From Mycolicibacterium chubuense NBB4 (lineage in GTDB: Bacteria; Actinomycetota; Actinomycetes; Mycobacteriales; Mycobacteriaceae), in contig NC_018027.1 of the NCBI RefSeq assembly GCF_000266905.1, positions 2,542,001-2,606,000 of the forward strand: a stretch of 64,000 bases of DNA. Reading direction: 5' to 3'. A program made the translations under genes and the position numbers. Under the pieces are notes generated by a model. The model did not search any database, was not told where the DNA came from, and was given only the letters and a program-made list of their open reading frames with translations. This document shows positions 50,174-62,685 of this stretch, piece by piece (the stretch's first letter is position 1; every line of letters begins with the position of its first letter).

Positions 50174-52380
50174 CAGGCAGGCCACCACCGGGTGACGGCG
50201 CGGATCTGGCGGCCGAGTTCACCGGCCATCGAGCGCATGTAGGTCGCCGAGATGTGGTGAGCGTCGTGATAGATCAACACGTTTCCCTCCGCGGCTCGGC
50301 AGTAGTCCTTACGACACACCGCATCGCTCATGTCGAGCGGCTTCAGCAGCGGGAACTGGGCGACGTAGTCCAGTGTCGGGTTGTGATCCGACAGTACTTT
50401 GGATCGCTCGATTCCGCAGGACTTGGCGTCCCCGCCGTCGGCGAGACAGTCCGAGGGGAAGAACGGTTCGCCGTCGTCGCGCACCATCCACGGCGTGTCC
50501 CGCATCGCGAGCACGGGAATGTGGTTGTCGGAGAACTGCTGCCAGACACCGAGATAACCCGACGGCATCACATCGCCGGGTTTGATGTTCCACGGGCGGG
50601 TCGACGTCGTGAACACGTAGTCGGGCCGGTCGGCGATGATCTTCGACATCACCCGCTGATTCCACTCGTGGCACTTGGGATACGGGCGGTTGTCGCCCAT
50701 CACCAGCGGCACTTCCTCGGTCGTCAGCGGGCAGCCCATCTTCAGGTAGGTGACGATCTTGAAGTGGTGGCGCTGGCCCAGCAGGTCCAGGGCGGTGATC
50801 CAGTGCTCGGCGTGCGAGCCGCCGGCCAAGGCGATGGTACGGGTGGCCGCCTTGTCGCCGTAGGTGCAGTTGATGACGTCGATGTTGTCGAAGTCGCTGA
50901 TGCAGCCGTCCTTCGTCGACTCCGGGATGTCGTTCTTGGCCTCGAGCACGGTGGGCCGCATCGGAAGCTTGGGGAACCTCATGTGGTTGATCAGCGCCCG
51001 GGCGCCCGGATACTCGTGGGGCGAGAGCGTGGCCAGTTCGTCGCCGTTCGCGCGCAGCGCGGTGACGTGCTCGCGCCACGTGAACGACGTCGCGGTGAGC
51101 GCGACGCCGACGAGCGCGACGGTGGAACCGAGCACGATCGTGGGCCGGCGCCACCGGGACCGCAGCGGCCACCTGACGACCGGCACGGTGGCCGCGGCGG
51201 AGCCGCGCGTGCGCAAGGGGTCCTCGACGTAGCGGGTGGTCAGCCACGCCAGCACACCCGAGACGGCCAGTACGGCGGCGCCCTCGGCGAAGTTGACCCG
51301 CGAGCTTCCGGTCTGGGCCAGATAGAAGATGAGCAGCGGCCAGTGCCACAGGTACAGGGAGTAGGCCATCGCGCCGAGGGCGACGAACGGCCTCGTCGCC
51401 AACAGGCGATTCGGCGCGGGGATGCGGCCGCGGGTGTGGGGGTCGGCGTGCCTGTTGGCTGCCGACAGGACCAGCAGCAGCGCGGCGCCCACCGGGACCA
51501 GCGCCCACGGACCGGGGAACTCACGGACGCCGTCGATCAGGGCGCCACACGACAGGATCGCCGCGAGCGCGACCACAGCGGCTGTCGTGCGCAGCCACAT
51601 CGGGCAGCGCAGAGAGGGGACGATCGCGCCCACCAGAGCGCCGAGCAGCAGTTCCCACGCCCGGGCGAAACTGCTGTAGTACGCCGTGGCCTGGTCGGCG
51701 TCGTGCTCGATGATCGCGTACACGAACGACGCGATGGTCAAGACGCTCAGCAGCACGACGAAACCGGTCCGCGCCCGCCTGCCGAGCATCCGGCGGAACA
51801 GCAGCGCCGAGCCGATGATCAGCGCGAGGAAGGCGATGTAGAACTGGCCCTGCACCGACATCGACCAGATGTGCTGGAGCGGACTGACCGACTCACCGGC
51901 CCGTAGGTAATCGGCGGCAGTGTTGGCGAGCTCCCAGTTCTGGAAGTAGCCCAGGCTGGCCAGGCTCTGGTCGGCGAAGGCTTCCCAGCGGGTCTGCGGC
52001 TGGATCAGGATGGTGAGCACCGCCGAGGCGGCCAGCACCACGACCAGCGCGGGCAGCAGCCGCCGGATCAGCCGGGTGATCTCCGGCACCGGCCGCAGAG
52101 CCACGCCCGGGGTCAACGCCGCGCGCAGCAGCCGTCCGCCGAAGAAGAATCCCGACAACACGAGGAAGACGTCCACACCGCCCGAGACCCGCCCGAACCA
52201 GACGTGGAACACGGCCACCAGCGCGATCGCGACCCCGCGCAGCCCGTCGAGGTCATGACGGTAGAACCCGGAGTCGCGCGTTCCCATGCCGTTGGAAGGG
52301 CGTGACGGCGGCGTCGCGGCAGGCGCAACCAGGCCCGTCGCGGATGCAGACGCCGGCCGGGCGGGGGCGAGGGTCATCAT
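50173..52380 (-). CDS. Membrane acyltransferase 3 with C-terminal SGNH domain (Rv1565c-like)
   Basis: A 735-aa OafA/YrhL-type protein that probably O-acylates an envelope polysaccharide or lipid. About ten helices form the acyltransferase-3 domain (residues 40-400: HDLDGLRGVAIALVAVFHVW, FLVLSGFFFGG, then PLQHIWSMSVQGQFY). The periplasmic SGNH domain follows, with the nucleophile Ser in ALAGGSHAEHW (about 520) and the Asp-His pair in YHDAHHISATY (about 711). First gene of the trehalose operon, overlapping treX; whether it acts on a trehalose-containing substrate is open. Two ATGs (52380, 52377) are possible. Confidence 0.92.
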
Positions 52381-52403
52381 GATCGACGGCTAATCTACCG
52401 AAG
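52381..52403. promoter_or_regulatory. Bidirectional promoter, acyltransferase-treXYZ / bioA
   Basis: Only 23 bp separate the two start codons. TAATCTA (52391-52397) reads as TAATCT toward bioA (7 nt before GTG 52404) and as TAGATT on the other strand (about 11 nt before ATG 52380), so one AT-rich element may serve both directions. Confidence 0.5.
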
Positions 52404-53705
52404 GTGTCTGTGTTGACGCCCAGTGAGATCAGCGCCATAGACGCGGCCCACATCTGGCATCCCTACAGTCCGATCGGCGCCGACGCACTGCCGCCGGTGG
52501 TCGCCGTGGGGGCGCGGGGCGCGTGGTTGACGCTCGTTCACGACGGGCGGGGCGTCGAGGTGCTCGACGCGATGGCGTCCTGGTGGACGGCCGTGCACGG
52601 GCACGGCCATCCGGTGCTCGACGCGGCGATCACCCGCCAGCTCGCGACGATGAACCACGTCATGTTCGGTGGCCTGACCCACGAGCCGGCCGCTCGGCTG
52701 GCCCAGCTGCTGGTCAGCGTCACACCCGACGGCCTCGAGACGGTGTTCTTTTCCGACTCGGGGTCGGTGTCGGTCGAGGTCGCGGTCAAGATGGCGTTGC
52801 AGTACTGGCGCAGCACCGGTCGTGCGCGCAAGAGCCGGTTGATGACGTGGCGCGGCGGCTACCACGGCGACACGTTCACCCCGATGAGCGTGTGCGATCC
52901 GCAGGGCGGCATGCACGAACTGTGGACGGGCGAGCACTCGCTGCTCGCCGACCAGGTGTTCGCGCCGCCGGTACCGCGCGACTACGACCCGGCTTACAGC
53001 GCCGCGTTCGACGAACTGCTCTGCGCTCATGCCGACGAACTGGCCGCGGTGATCGTCGAACCGGTGGTGCAGGGGGCCGGCGGTATGCGGTTCCATGATC
53101 CGCGGTACCTGGTCGACCTGCGCAGGATGTGCGACGAGCACGGCGTGCTGCTGATCTTCGACGAGATCGCGACCGGGTTCGGCCGGACCGGGGCACTGTT
53201 CGCCGCCGACCACGCCGGCGTCGGTCCGGACATCATGTGTGTCGGGAAGGCGCTGACGGGCGGCTACCTGACCCTGGCGGCGACGCTGTGCACGCGGGAC
53301 GTCGCCACCACGATCAGCGACAACGAGCCCGGCGCACTGATGCACGGCCCGACGTTCATGGCCAACGCGCTGGCCTGCGCCGTGAGTGTGGCATCCGTGG
53401 AGCTGCTGCTCTCCGGTGACTGGCAGTCGCGGGTGCGCGCGATTGAGGCGGGTCTGCGCGACGGTCTCGCGCCGGCTGCCGAGCTGCCGAACGTGGCCGA
53501 CGTCCGTGTCCTGGGGGCGATCGGTGTGCTGGAACTCGACAAACCCGTCGATCTGCGGATCGCGACCCCGGCAGCGATCGAACACGGCGTGTGGCTGCGT
53601 CCGTTCCGCAACCTGATCTACGTGATGCCTCCTTATATCTGCACGCCGGACGAGGTGCGCCAGATCACCTCGGCGATGCTCGGGGTCGCACGTGCTCTAA
53701 CCTGA
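52404..53705 (+). CDS. bioA: 7,8-diaminopelargonic acid aminotransferase
   Basis: PLP enzyme of biotin synthesis, 433 aa, which makes 7,8-diaminononanoate from KAPA using S-adenosylmethionine as amino donor. The SAM/KAPA site Trp-Tyr features are present ([24 protein letters not shown]), with [16 protein letters not shown], the Asp in [13 protein letters not shown] and the PLP Lys in [15 protein letters not shown]. The GTG start fits the -10 box. The bioA stop codon is built into the BioQ operator for bioF. Confidence 0.96.
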   Translation: MSVLTPSEISAIDAAHIWHPYSPIGADALPPVVAVGARGAWLTLVHDGRGVEVLDAMASWWTAVHGHGHPVLDAAITRQLATMNHVMFGGLTHEPAARLAQLLVSVTPDGLETVFFSDSGSVSVEVAVKMALQYWRSTGRARKSRLMTWRGGYHGDTFTPMSVCDPQGGMHELWTGEHSLLADQVFAPPVPRDYDPAYSAAFDELLCAHADELAAVIVEPVVQGAGGMRFHDPRYLVDLRRMCDEHGVLLIFDEIATGFGRTGALFAADHAGVGPDIMCVGKALTGGYLTLAATLCTRDVATTISDNEPGALMHGPTFMANALACAVSVASVELLLSGDWQSRVRAIEAGLRDGLAPAAELPNVADVRVLGAIGVLELDKPVDLRIATPAAIEHGVWLRPFRNLIYVMPPYICTPDEVRQITSAMLGVARALT

Positions 53706-53715
53706 ACGGTGTTCA
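53698..53715 (+). promoter_or_regulatory. BioQ operator and -10 box before bioF
   Basis: TGAACGGTGTTCA (53703-53715) matches the mycobacterial BioQ palindrome TGAAC-N3-GTTCA remembered from M. smegmatis. It overlaps the -10 box TAACCT (53698-53703) and the predicted start near 53710. The 20 nt CTAACCTGAACGGTGTTCAA are identical before bioB. Confidence 0.88.
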
Positions 53716-53799
53716 ATTGTCGGCCCGCCGACGTGTTCAATTGTCAGCCCGCCGACGTGTTCAATTGTCGGCCTGCCGACGTGTTCAATTGTCAGCCCA
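53709..53799 (+). repeat. 24-bp tandem repeat (3.75 copies) in the bioF leader
   Basis: Units at 53709-53732, 53733-53756, 53757-53780 and a partial one at 53781-53799. Each begins GTGTTCAATTGTC, that is, with the right half-site GTTCA of the BioQ operator. The 14th base alternates G, A, G, A between units, suggesting growth by 48-bp doublets. Units 1 and 3 can fold as GTCGGC/GCCGAC hairpins. The frame stays open through the array ([12 protein letters not shown] octads), but bioF translation most likely starts after it. Confidence 0.85.
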
Positions 53800-53810
53800 A
53801 GGAGCGCACC

Positions 53811-54953
53811 GTGACCCGCGTCGAAGTGTCCCCGCTGGCCTGGCTCGACGACGTCGAGACCCAGCGGCGCGCCGCCGGCCTGCGACGCTCCCTGCGCACC
53901 CGTCGGCCGGTCGGCGCCGAACTCGACCTGGCCTCCAACGACTACCTGGGGCTCTCGCAGCATCCCCGCGTTCTCGAGGGCGGTGTGGCCGCGCTGCGGA
54001 CGTGGGGCGCGGGCTCGAGCGGCTCGCGGCTGGTCACCGGCAACACCGAACTCCACGAGGCGTTCGAGGACGCGCTGGCCGCGTTCGTCGGCGCCCAGTC
54101 GGCCCTGGTCTTCTCCTCGGGCTACACGGCCAACCTCGGAGCGGTGGTGTCACTCTCGGGTCCGGGTTCCCTCGTGGTGTCCGACGCCCTGACCCACGCC
54201 TCGCTGGTCGACGCCTGCCGGCTGTCGCGGGCACGGGTGGCCGTGACACCGCACAGCGACGTCGGCGCCGTGGAGACCGCGCTGGCGGAGCGCTCCGAGG
54301 AACGCGCCGTGGTGGTCACCGACTCGGTGTTCTCCGCCGACGGGGATCTGGCGCCGCTGCGCGCTCTGCACGACGTCTGCCGCCGGCACGGCGCGCTGCT
54401 GATCGTCGACGAAGCCCACGGACTCGGTGTGCGCGGCAGCGGCGGCAGGGGACTGCTGCACGAGGTCGGTCTGGCCGGAGCGCCCGATGTGGTGATGACC
54501 ACCACGATGTCGAAGGCACTGGGCAGCCAGGGCGGAGTGGTCCTGGGGCCGACGGCGGTGCGCGACCATCTGATCGATGCGGCCCGGCCGTTCATCTTCG
54601 ACACCGGTCTGGCGCCGGCCGCCGTCGGCGCCGCCCATGCCGCGCTCGGCGTGCTCATCGACGAGCCGTGGCGCGCGCAACGCGTGCTCGACCACGCCGC
54701 GTCGCTCGCGCGGATCTGCGACGTCGCCGAGACGCCGGCCTCGGCGGTGGTGTCGGTGATCCTCGGCGACCCGGAGGTCGCACTCGCTGCCGCCGCTGCG
54801 TGTCTCGAGCGCGGCGTCCGGGTCGGGTGCTTCAGGCCGCCGACGGTGCCCGCCGGCACGTCCCGGCTGCGGCTGACGGCGCGGGCATCTCTCAGCGACG
54901 ACGAGATGGCGCTGGCGCGCGAAGTCCTCACCGACGTGTTGTCGCCCGCATGA
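53811..54953 (+). CDS. bioF: 8-amino-7-oxononanoate synthase
   Basis: PLP alpha-oxoamine synthase of 380 aa that joins pimeloyl thioester and alanine in biotin synthesis. [15 protein letters not shown] at the start, [17 protein letters not shown] segment, PLP-binding [11 protein letters not shown] and Lys in [14 protein letters not shown] chose GTG 53811 because AAGGAG (53799-53804) lies 6 nt before it and the product aligns with the family from there. An in-frame GTG at 53709 would add 34 repeat-derived residues, but transcription should begin near 53710. The stop overlaps bioD (ATGA). Confidence 0.94.
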   Translation: MTRVEVSPLAWLDDVETQRRAAGLRRSLRTRRPVGAELDLASNDYLGLSQHPRVLEGGVAALRTWGAGSSGSRLVTGNTELHEAFEDALAAFVGAQSALVFSSGYTANLGAVVSLSGPGSLVVSDALTHASLVDACRLSRARVAVTPHSDVGAVETALAERSEERAVVVTDSVFSADGDLAPLRALHDVCRRHGALLIVDEAHGLGVRGSGGRGLLHEVGLAGAPDVVMTTTMSKALGSQGGVVLGPTAVRDHLIDAARPFIFDTGLAPAAVGAAHAALGVLIDEPWRAQRVLDHAASLARICDVAETPASAVVSVILGDPEVALAAAAACLERGVRVGCFRPPTVPAGTSRLRLTARASLSDDEMALAREVLTDVLSPA

Positions 54954-55639
54954 GCGTTCTCGTGGTCACCGGCACCGACACCGGCGTCGGCAAGACCGTC
55001 GCGACCGCGGCGCTGGCCTGCCACGCCCGGCTGGCCGGCCTGGACGTCGCGGTGTGCAAACCGGTACAGACGGGAACCGCGGACGGCGACGACGATCTGC
55101 GCGAAGTCGGCCGGCTCGCCGGTGTCGGCGCGCTGTATCCGGGCTGGCGCTATCCCGAACCCCTCGCCCCGGCGGCGGCTGCCGAACGCGCGGGCGCGGC
55201 CCTGCCGACACGTGCCGAACTGATCGAGCTGATCCGCGGGGCCGACGCACCGGGCCGGCTGACCCTTGTCGAGGGGGCGGGCGGTCTGCTCGTCGAGGTC
55301 GGGCAGGACGACGGGGACGGCAGCGTGACGCTGCGTGATCTGGCAGCCGAGCTGGGCGCACCGGTGCTGATCGTGGTCGCACCGGGCTTGGGTACGTTGA
55401 ACCACACCACGCTCACGCTGGAAGCGCTTAGCGCCCAAGGAATTTCGTGCGCCGGCTTGGTGATCGGCGCGTGGCCCGCCCAGCCTGGACCCGCGGAGAT
55501 CGACAACCGCGACGCGCTGGGCCGCCTGGCACCGGTGCGCGCGGCGCTGCCCGCGGGGGTGGGCACGCTCGGGGCCGCTGATTTCGCCCGGGTCAGTGCC
55601 CGAGCGTTCGACCCGGACTGGCTCACCGGCCTGCTGTAG
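54950..55639 (+). CDS. bioD: Dethiobiotin synthetase
   Basis: ATP-dependent ureido-ring-forming enzyme of 229 aa. P-loop GTDTGVGKT (about residues 7-15) is the BioD signature, with the substrate Lys in VCKPVQTG (about 37) and [11 protein letters not shown]. The ATG overlaps the bioF stop. Product goes to BioB/BsaP encoded 2 kb downstream. The stop is directly followed by the 2H phosphoesterase ATG. Confidence 0.95.
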   Translation: MSVLVVTGTDTGVGKTVATAALACHARLAGLDVAVCKPVQTGTADGDDDLREVGRLAGVGALYPGWRYPEPLAPAAAAERAGAALPTRAELIELIRGADAPGRLTLVEGAGGLLVEVGQDDGDGSVTLRDLAAELGAPVLIVVAPGLGTLNHTTLTLEALSAQGISCAGLVIGAWPAQPGPAEIDNRDALGRLAPVRAALPAGVGTLGAADFARVSARAFDPDWLTGLL

Positions 55640-56164
55640 ATGGTCCACTCCGTCGAGTTGCTGTTCGACGCCGACACAGACGCCGCGGTGCGGCAGATCT
55701 GGGCCGACCTCGCCGCCGCCGGCATCCGCAGCCTGGCGGGCCACACCTCACCGAGCAACCGGCCGCACGTGACGGTTTCCGTCGCCGAGGACATGGACGG
55801 CACGGTCGACGTGTCGTTGCGCCCGCTGCTCGGTCTCCTGCCGCTGGACTGTGTCATCGGGGCGCCGATGATGTTCGGCGGCGGCCGCTCGGTCACGCTC
55901 GTGCGACTCGTGGTGCCGTCACCCGAACTGCTGAGCATGCACGCCGAGGTGCACCGGGTCTGTCTGCCGCACATGCCGAAAGGGCCTCTGCCGCATGCTG
56001 ATCCGGGACGATGGACGCCGCACGTCACGCTGGCCCGGCGCGTCGCCCCCGGTCAGCTTCCCGCCGCGGTGGCCTTGCCGAAGTGGGGGCGTGACATCGG
56101 CGGACGGATCACCGGCCTGCGGCACTGGGACGGTCACGCCCGCCGCGAGTATCCGATCACCTGA
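55640..56164 (+). CDS. 2H phosphoesterase / 2'-5' RNA ligase-like protein
   Basis: A 174-aa protein with the paired HxT motifs of the 2H phosphoesterase superfamily: RPHVTVSV (His about residue 39) and TPHVTLAR (about 128). Members act on cyclic phosphodiesters or 2'-5' linkages in RNA or nucleotides. The ATG follows the bioD stop with no spacing, so it is made from the bioF-bioD transcript. By position it matches Rv1571. Why an RNA-type phosphoesterase is in the biotin operon is unknown. Confidence 0.85.
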   Translation: MVHSVELLFDADTDAAVRQIWADLAAAGIRSLAGHTSPSNRPHVTVSVAEDMDGTVDVSLRPLLGLLPLDCVIGAPMMFGGGRSVTLVRLVVPSPELLSMHAEVHRVCLPHMPKGPLPHADPGRWTPHVTLARRVAPGQLPAAVALPKWGRDIGGRITGLRHWDGHARREYPIT

Positions 56165-56233
56165 CTGCGGATCAAATCCTGCGGCAATACTTTTCGGTCC
56201 GAACCTGAGACGGGGCTGGTAACTTACGCCTCG

Positions 56234-57006
56234 GTGGCCAAGCAACCGGACGGCGAGACCGGCCGGGCTTCGGACTGGAGCCCCGGTCGGGTGCACTGGT
56301 GGACAACCACCTGCATCGCGATCATCGGCGCCGTCGTCGGCGGCACCTCGCTGATCATGAACTTCTTCTATCAACCGAGTCCGCCGCCGACCACGATCGA
56401 GTCCGGCCATTCGGAATTCATGAAGCTGAGCTACGCCGACCGCATCGATCGCTGTGTGCCCCACATCTCCGAACACCTGACCGCCTGGCGGGACAGGTGG
56501 CGCGAAGCGCTCGACGAGGGCGGTGGCTCACATCAGAAGGCACCGGTGCCGTATGCGGCGCTCGGCGATGGGAACGCGCCGGGCCAGGCGATCGTCAACA
56601 CGTATCTGGCGATCGTGAACTACGCCGAGAAGCTCGCCCCCACCGACGAGGGCGAGAACCTGCTGTCCTGCGTCTACGCCCCGGTGCTGAAGATGGATCC
56701 GGCGCACGCCTACCCCGACGTCGACTCCCTGGTCGGGAGCGGCAACGAGACGCCCAAAGCCGACAACCTCGTCGTGGCCGAGAGTCCGGTCTACGAACAG
56801 GGCGAGTTCGCCGGGGTGACGGCGGAGGGCCGCGCCAGCAAGATCGTCGAGGTCGTCATCAGGCCCGGCGCCAGCGAGGCCCACCGCGAGCTGGGGTTCG
56901 CCGTGGTGGCCGGTCACGACCAGGGGGTCCGGATGCGGGCGCTCAACGCGTCGGTGGACAGCGGCGACCCGCAATGGATGAGCGACGTCAGGAACTACCG
57001 GGGCTT

Positions 57007-57010
<4 letters not shown>
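56234..57010 (+). CDS. Single-pass membrane protein of unknown function
   Basis: A 258-aa protein with one helix near the N-terminus (WWTTTCIAIIGAVVGGTSLIMNFFY, about residues 22-46) and a soluble C-terminal domain of about 200 residues, probably outside the membrane. Segments such as LSYADRIDRCVPHISEHLTAW and NTYLAIVNYAEKLAP suggest a helical domain with two Cys (about 74 and 155) that could form a disulphide. I do not recognise the family. The GTG start has a -10-like TAACTT about 8 nt upstream. The stop overlaps the convergent bioQ stop by 4 nt. Confidence 0.72.
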
Positions 57011-58639
<1,629 letters not shown>

Positions 58640-58640
<1 letters not shown>

Positions 58641-58873
58641 TGGTCACAGGCAGCACCGAATTGCCCGGGCCGGTAGGCGCCGGCGTGTACAACGTCTACA
58701 CCGGTGGGCCCGCGGGCAGCATCGTGCCCACCGCCGCGCAGCTGGGCCTCGAGCCGCCCCGGTTCTGCGCCGCCTGCGGCCGCCGGATGATCGTCCAGGT
58801 GCGCCCCGACGGATGGTGGGCCAAATGCTCGCGACACGGGACGGTGGACTCGAAGGATCTGGAGTTGCGATGA
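58640..58873 (+). CDS. bsaP: Biotin synthase auxiliary protein BsaP
   Basis: A 77-aa protein (Rv1590 orthologue) shown in recent work to be needed by mycobacterial BioB for converting dethiobiotin to biotin. The N-terminal [19 protein letters not shown] is the conserved signature; three Cys (FCAACGRR and AKCSRHG) and nearby His could hold an iron-sulphur cluster. The ATG overlaps the bioB stop, and the stop overlaps the next gene, so bioB-bsaP-Rv1591 form one coupled unit. Confidence 0.92.
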
Positions 58874-59571
58874 GCGCTCGCGCGAACTGGGACCCCGCAC
58901 GCAGTGCAGGGGGCGGTAGGCAGTCGACGAACCACCCTGGGGTGTCCCGCAGGCGCGCGGCGCTGACCGTCATCGTGGGACTGGCCGGCGCCGGAGCCGT
59001 CGTCGGAGCGCTCTGGGCGTGGCTGGCCCCGCCGATCCACGGCGTGGTCGCACTGACGCGCAGCGGCGACCGGGTCAAGGCCTACCTCGGCAACGAGTCC
59101 GACCACTGGTTCACGTCGGCGTTCCTGGTCGTCGGCCTACTCTCGGTGCTCGCGGTGATCGCCGCAGTCCTGGTGTGGCAGTGGCGAACTCATCGCGGAC
59201 CGGCAGTGCTTGCCGCTCTGGTCGTCGGCGGCGTGTGCGCGGCGGGCGCCGCGGTCGGGGTCGGCGCCGCGCTGGCTCGATGGCGCTACGGCGTCGTCGA
59301 CGTGGCCGCCGCGCCGGTGTCCGAGCAGCACCGGGTTCACTACGTCACCGAGGCGCCGTCGGCGTTCTTCGGGCACTCGCCGCTGCAGATCGTCTTGACG
59401 CTGCTGTTCCCGGCTGCGGTGGCCGCGGTGGTCTACCTGCTGGCGGCCGTGTCGGCGCAGCGCGACGACCTTGGCGCCTGGCCGCCCGTCGAGTCGCCGG
59501 TGCCGGTCACTGATCGAAGCGGGACAGAGGTGCCCGTTCCACCCGTCGCCCCGTCACCACCTTCACCGTGA
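58870..59571 (+). CDS. DUF2567-type four-helix membrane protein (Rv1591-like)
   Basis: Membrane protein of 233 aa with four helices (starting near residues 38, 78, 112 and 170), an N-terminal charged tail and a Pro-rich C-terminal tail. Starts in overlap with bsaP (ATGA). The extracytoplasmic loop [21 protein letters not shown] between helices 3 and 4 is the main soluble part. Function unknown. The last 65 bp overlap the convergent lipase gene. Confidence 0.84.
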   Translation: MSARANWDPARSAGGGRQSTNHPGVSRRRAALTVIVGLAGAGAVVGALWAWLAPPIHGVVALTRSGDRVKAYLGNESDHWFTSAFLVVGLLSVLAVIAAVLVWQWRTHRGPAVLAALVVGGVCAAGAAVGVGAALARWRYGVVDVAAAPVSEQHRVHYVTEAPSAFFGHSPLQIVLTLLFPAAVAAVVYLLAAVSAQRDDLGAWPPVESPVPVTDRSGTEVPVPPVAPSPPSP

Positions 59572-60859
59572 TCTTGCCGAGCGTGAGCATCCCGCGGTAG
59601 GTCGACGGGTTCAGCAGCGTCGGCCACTTGGTGCGCTTGATGTGCGTGCGCAGCGGCCGGCCGGCGAACCGGTCGCGCAGCCAGCGCAGCGTCATCGGGG
59701 CGGACATGGGATGCAGCAGCAGATGCTCGCTGAGCAGGTCGCGGTGGTAGGTCACGCGCGCGCCGCCACTGGTGTAGGTCTCGGTCAGTGCGTCGATGTC
59801 GTCGACGGAGATGATCCGGTCGTGGACGGCCTGCACGATCAGCACCGGGACCTTCGGCGCGGAGGTGCCCAGCTTGATGCTGTCGAAGACGTGCTGGACC
59901 TCCGGGCTCAGCAGGATCTCCTCCAGCGGCCGGTCGATCATGTTCGCCATGTCCTTGCCCGCGCACGCCACCATCGCGTGTGCGGTCGTCATCCGCTGGA
60001 TGCGCTCCAGCATCGCCTTGCCGTCCGGGGTGGCGTGCTCGGAGATGATGCGGTCCAGATCGGGGTAGATGTGACTGAGCGCCGCGACGACCAGAGCAGG
60101 CAGGCCGGCGTAGATGCTGCCGTTGAGTCGGCGGAACGTGTGTCCCAGGTCGCCCACCGGTGAGCCCAGCACGGCCCCGACCACGTTGAGTTCGGGCGCG
60201 TAGTCGTCCTGGACCTCCGCGGCCCACGCCGAAGCCAGGCCGCCGCCGGAGTAGCCCCACAGGCCGACCGGCGACTCGTGCGTGACGCCGAACGTGTCGT
60301 GGTTCATCGCCGCGCGGATGCCGTCGAGAATGTGGTAGCCCGGCTCGTACGGAGCGCCCCACATGCCCTGCGCGCCCTCGTGGTCGGGAACCGAGACGGC
60401 CCAGCCCTCGGCGAGCGCGGCGGCGACGAGCAGGAACTCGAACTGCGCGATCGCGCCGACGGCTTTGGCTCCGCGGCGCAGTGCGTACGACGGGAAGCAG
60501 CGCGCAGCGACCGCGTCGATCGCGCACTGGTAGGAGATGATCGGCAAGGGTTTGGAGCCGCTGCGTTCGGTCGGGGCCACGACGGTGGTGATGCCCGCCT
60601 GCGGCTCCCCCTGGAAGTTCGCGGTCCGGTACAGCAGCTGGGTGGCGGTGAACTTCTGCGGGATCACGCCCAGGAACGCCAGCTCCACGTCGCGCGACCG
60701 CAGGACCGTTCCCGGCCGAGCGTGTTCGAAGCCTTCGGGCGGCTGGTAGAAGGGGTCCTTGTCCGGGAGGACGGGGCGGACCCGGCGTTCCAGCGGTTCG
60801 TGAGGCGCCTGACCGATCCACTCTGCGCCGGTCGACCGTGCCACGCTGCCATAGTCCAT
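59507..60859 (-). CDS. Secretory-lipase-family alpha/beta hydrolase (Rv1592c-like)
   Basis: A 450-aa protein of the fungal-type secreted lipase (LIP) family, which in M. tuberculosis (Rv1592c, 446 aa) hydrolyses lipids and is induced by isoniazid. Nucleophile Ser in GYSGGG ([13 protein letters not shown], about residue 200), the acid in [15 protein letters not shown] and the His in [13 protein letters not shown]. There is no obvious signal peptide, so it is probably cytoplasmic or exported otherwise. Its upstream region carries TTCTTA repeats like those before fabG1. The C-terminal 21 codons overlap Rv1591. Confidence 0.9.
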   Translation of the reverse strand: MDYGSVARSTGAEWIGQAPHEPLERRVRPVLPDKDPFYQPPEGFEHARPGTVLRSRDVELAFLGVIPQKFTATQLLYRTANFQGEPQAGITTVVAPTERSGSKPLPIISYQCAIDAVAARCFPSYALRRGAKAVGAIAQFEFLLVAAALAEGWAVSVPDHEGAQGMWGAPYEPGYHILDGIRAAMNHDTFGVTHESPVGLWGYSGGGLASAWAAEVQDDYAPELNVVGAVLGSPVGDLGHTFRRLNGSIYAGLPALVVAALSHIYPDLDRIISEHATPDGKAMLERIQRMTTAHAMVACAGKDMANMIDRPLEEILLSPEVQHVFDSIKLGTSAPKVPVLIVQAVHDRIISVDDIDALTETYTSGGARVTYHRDLLSEHLLLHPMSAPMTLRWLRDRFAGRPLRTHIKRTKWPTLLNPSTYRGMLTLGKITVKVVTGRRVERAPLSRFDQ

Positions 60860-60865
60860 CTAGGC

Positions 60866-60892
60866 ATTCTTACTTAAGAAGGCTTTAAGAAT
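60866..60892. promoter_or_regulatory. TTCTTA/TAAGAA half-site cluster upstream of the lipase gene
   Basis: ATTCTTA (60866-60872) and TAAGAAT (60886-60892) are a perfect inverted repeat around an inner CTTAAGAA (60873-60880). The half-sites match the TTCTTAAGAA palindrome before fabG1. Confidence 0.65.
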
Positions 60893-60901
60893 CCAGTCGA
60901 C

Positions 60902-61606
60902 TCACCCGGGCGGCCGCAACGCAGCGAATTCGTCGGTGACGCGGTACCGGGATTCCGTGAAGCGGTAGAGCGCCGCCGGCCGGCCGCCGCTGCGGCCCGA
61001 GCGCGCGGTCGTGCCGGTGCGGGTGATGACCTGGCGCCGCTCCAGTACCCGCTGCAGGTTCGTCGCGTCGACGTGGTGCCCGAGCGCTGCGCTGTAGATG
61101 TCGCGCAGCGTCGAGAGGGCGAATTCGTTGGGCGCCAGGGCGAATCCGATGTTGGTGTAGGAAAGCTTGGCGACCAGGCGGTTTCGGGCGTGTTCGACCA
61201 TCGGGCCGTGATCGAACGCCATCTCGGGAAGGTCGCTGACCGGGTGCCACCGGGTGTCGGGCGGCAGTTCCGGGGTAGCGGGGGAGGGCACCAGGCCCAG
61301 GAACGAGGAGGCGATGGTGCGCGGACCCGGCACCCGGGCGGGGTCGGAGAAGACGGCGAGCTGCTCGAGGTGGGCCAACTGGCGCAGATCGACCTTCTCG
61401 GCGAGCTGGCGCCGGACCGAGCTCGTCAGGTCCTCGTCGGCGCCCAACCGGCCGCCGGGCAGTGACCATTTCCCGCGTTCGGGATCGAGTGCACGCTGCC
61501 ACAACAACACGTGAAGTGCAGTTTTCCCATCGGTGTCCGATGCCCGGCCGGGCCGGACCTGGAACACCACGGCCAGGACCTCATGACCGGTGCTAGTATG
61601 TGGCAT
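60902..61606 (-). CDS. nrtR: NrtR-type transcription regulator of NAD synthesis
   Basis: A 234-aa protein with an N-terminal Nudix fold (about residues 9-145) and a C-terminal winged-helix domain (about 155-230: LSTLRDIYSAALGHHVDATN, RSGGRPAALYRF). The Nudix box is degenerate: where active enzymes have REUxEExGU this has RRQLAEKVDL, so it probably senses ADP-ribose or NAD rather than cleaving it. Orthologues (Rv1593c; NrtR of M. smegmatis) repress nadABC. ATG 61606 lies one base outside the operator and 7 nt after a perfect TATAAT, so the message is leaderless. Confidence 0.9.
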   Translation of the reverse strand: MPHTSTGHEVLAVVFQVRPGRASDTDGKTALHVLLWQRALDPERGKWSLPGGRLGADEDLTSSVRRQLAEKVDLRQLAHLEQLAVFSDPARVPGPRTIASSFLGLVPSPATPELPPDTRWHPVSDLPEMAFDHGPMVEHARNRLVAKLSYTNIGFALAPNEFALSTLRDIYSAALGHHVDATNLQRVLERRQVITRTGTTARSGRSGGRPAALYRFTESRYRVTDEFAALRPPG

Positions 61607-61629
61607 GTTTTCGATTATAAGTCGAAAAC
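61607..61629. promoter_or_regulatory. NrtR operator (nrtR / nadA gap)
   Basis: Perfect 8-bp arms GTTTTCGA (61607-61614) and TCGAAAAC (61622-61629) around 7 nt. The spacer holds the -10 boxes of both genes: TATAAT on the minus strand (61619-61614) and TATAAG on the plus strand (61616-61621). Confidence 0.85.
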
Positions 61630-61653
61630 CTCGATCAGTCTCAGGAGGCGACG

Positions 61654-62681
<1,028 letters not shown>

Positions 62682-62685
<4 letters not shown>

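Noticed and set aside
53591..54949. Upstream extension of bioD through bioF
   Set aside because: Shadow of bioF in another frame; BioD's P-loop begins just after ATG 54950.
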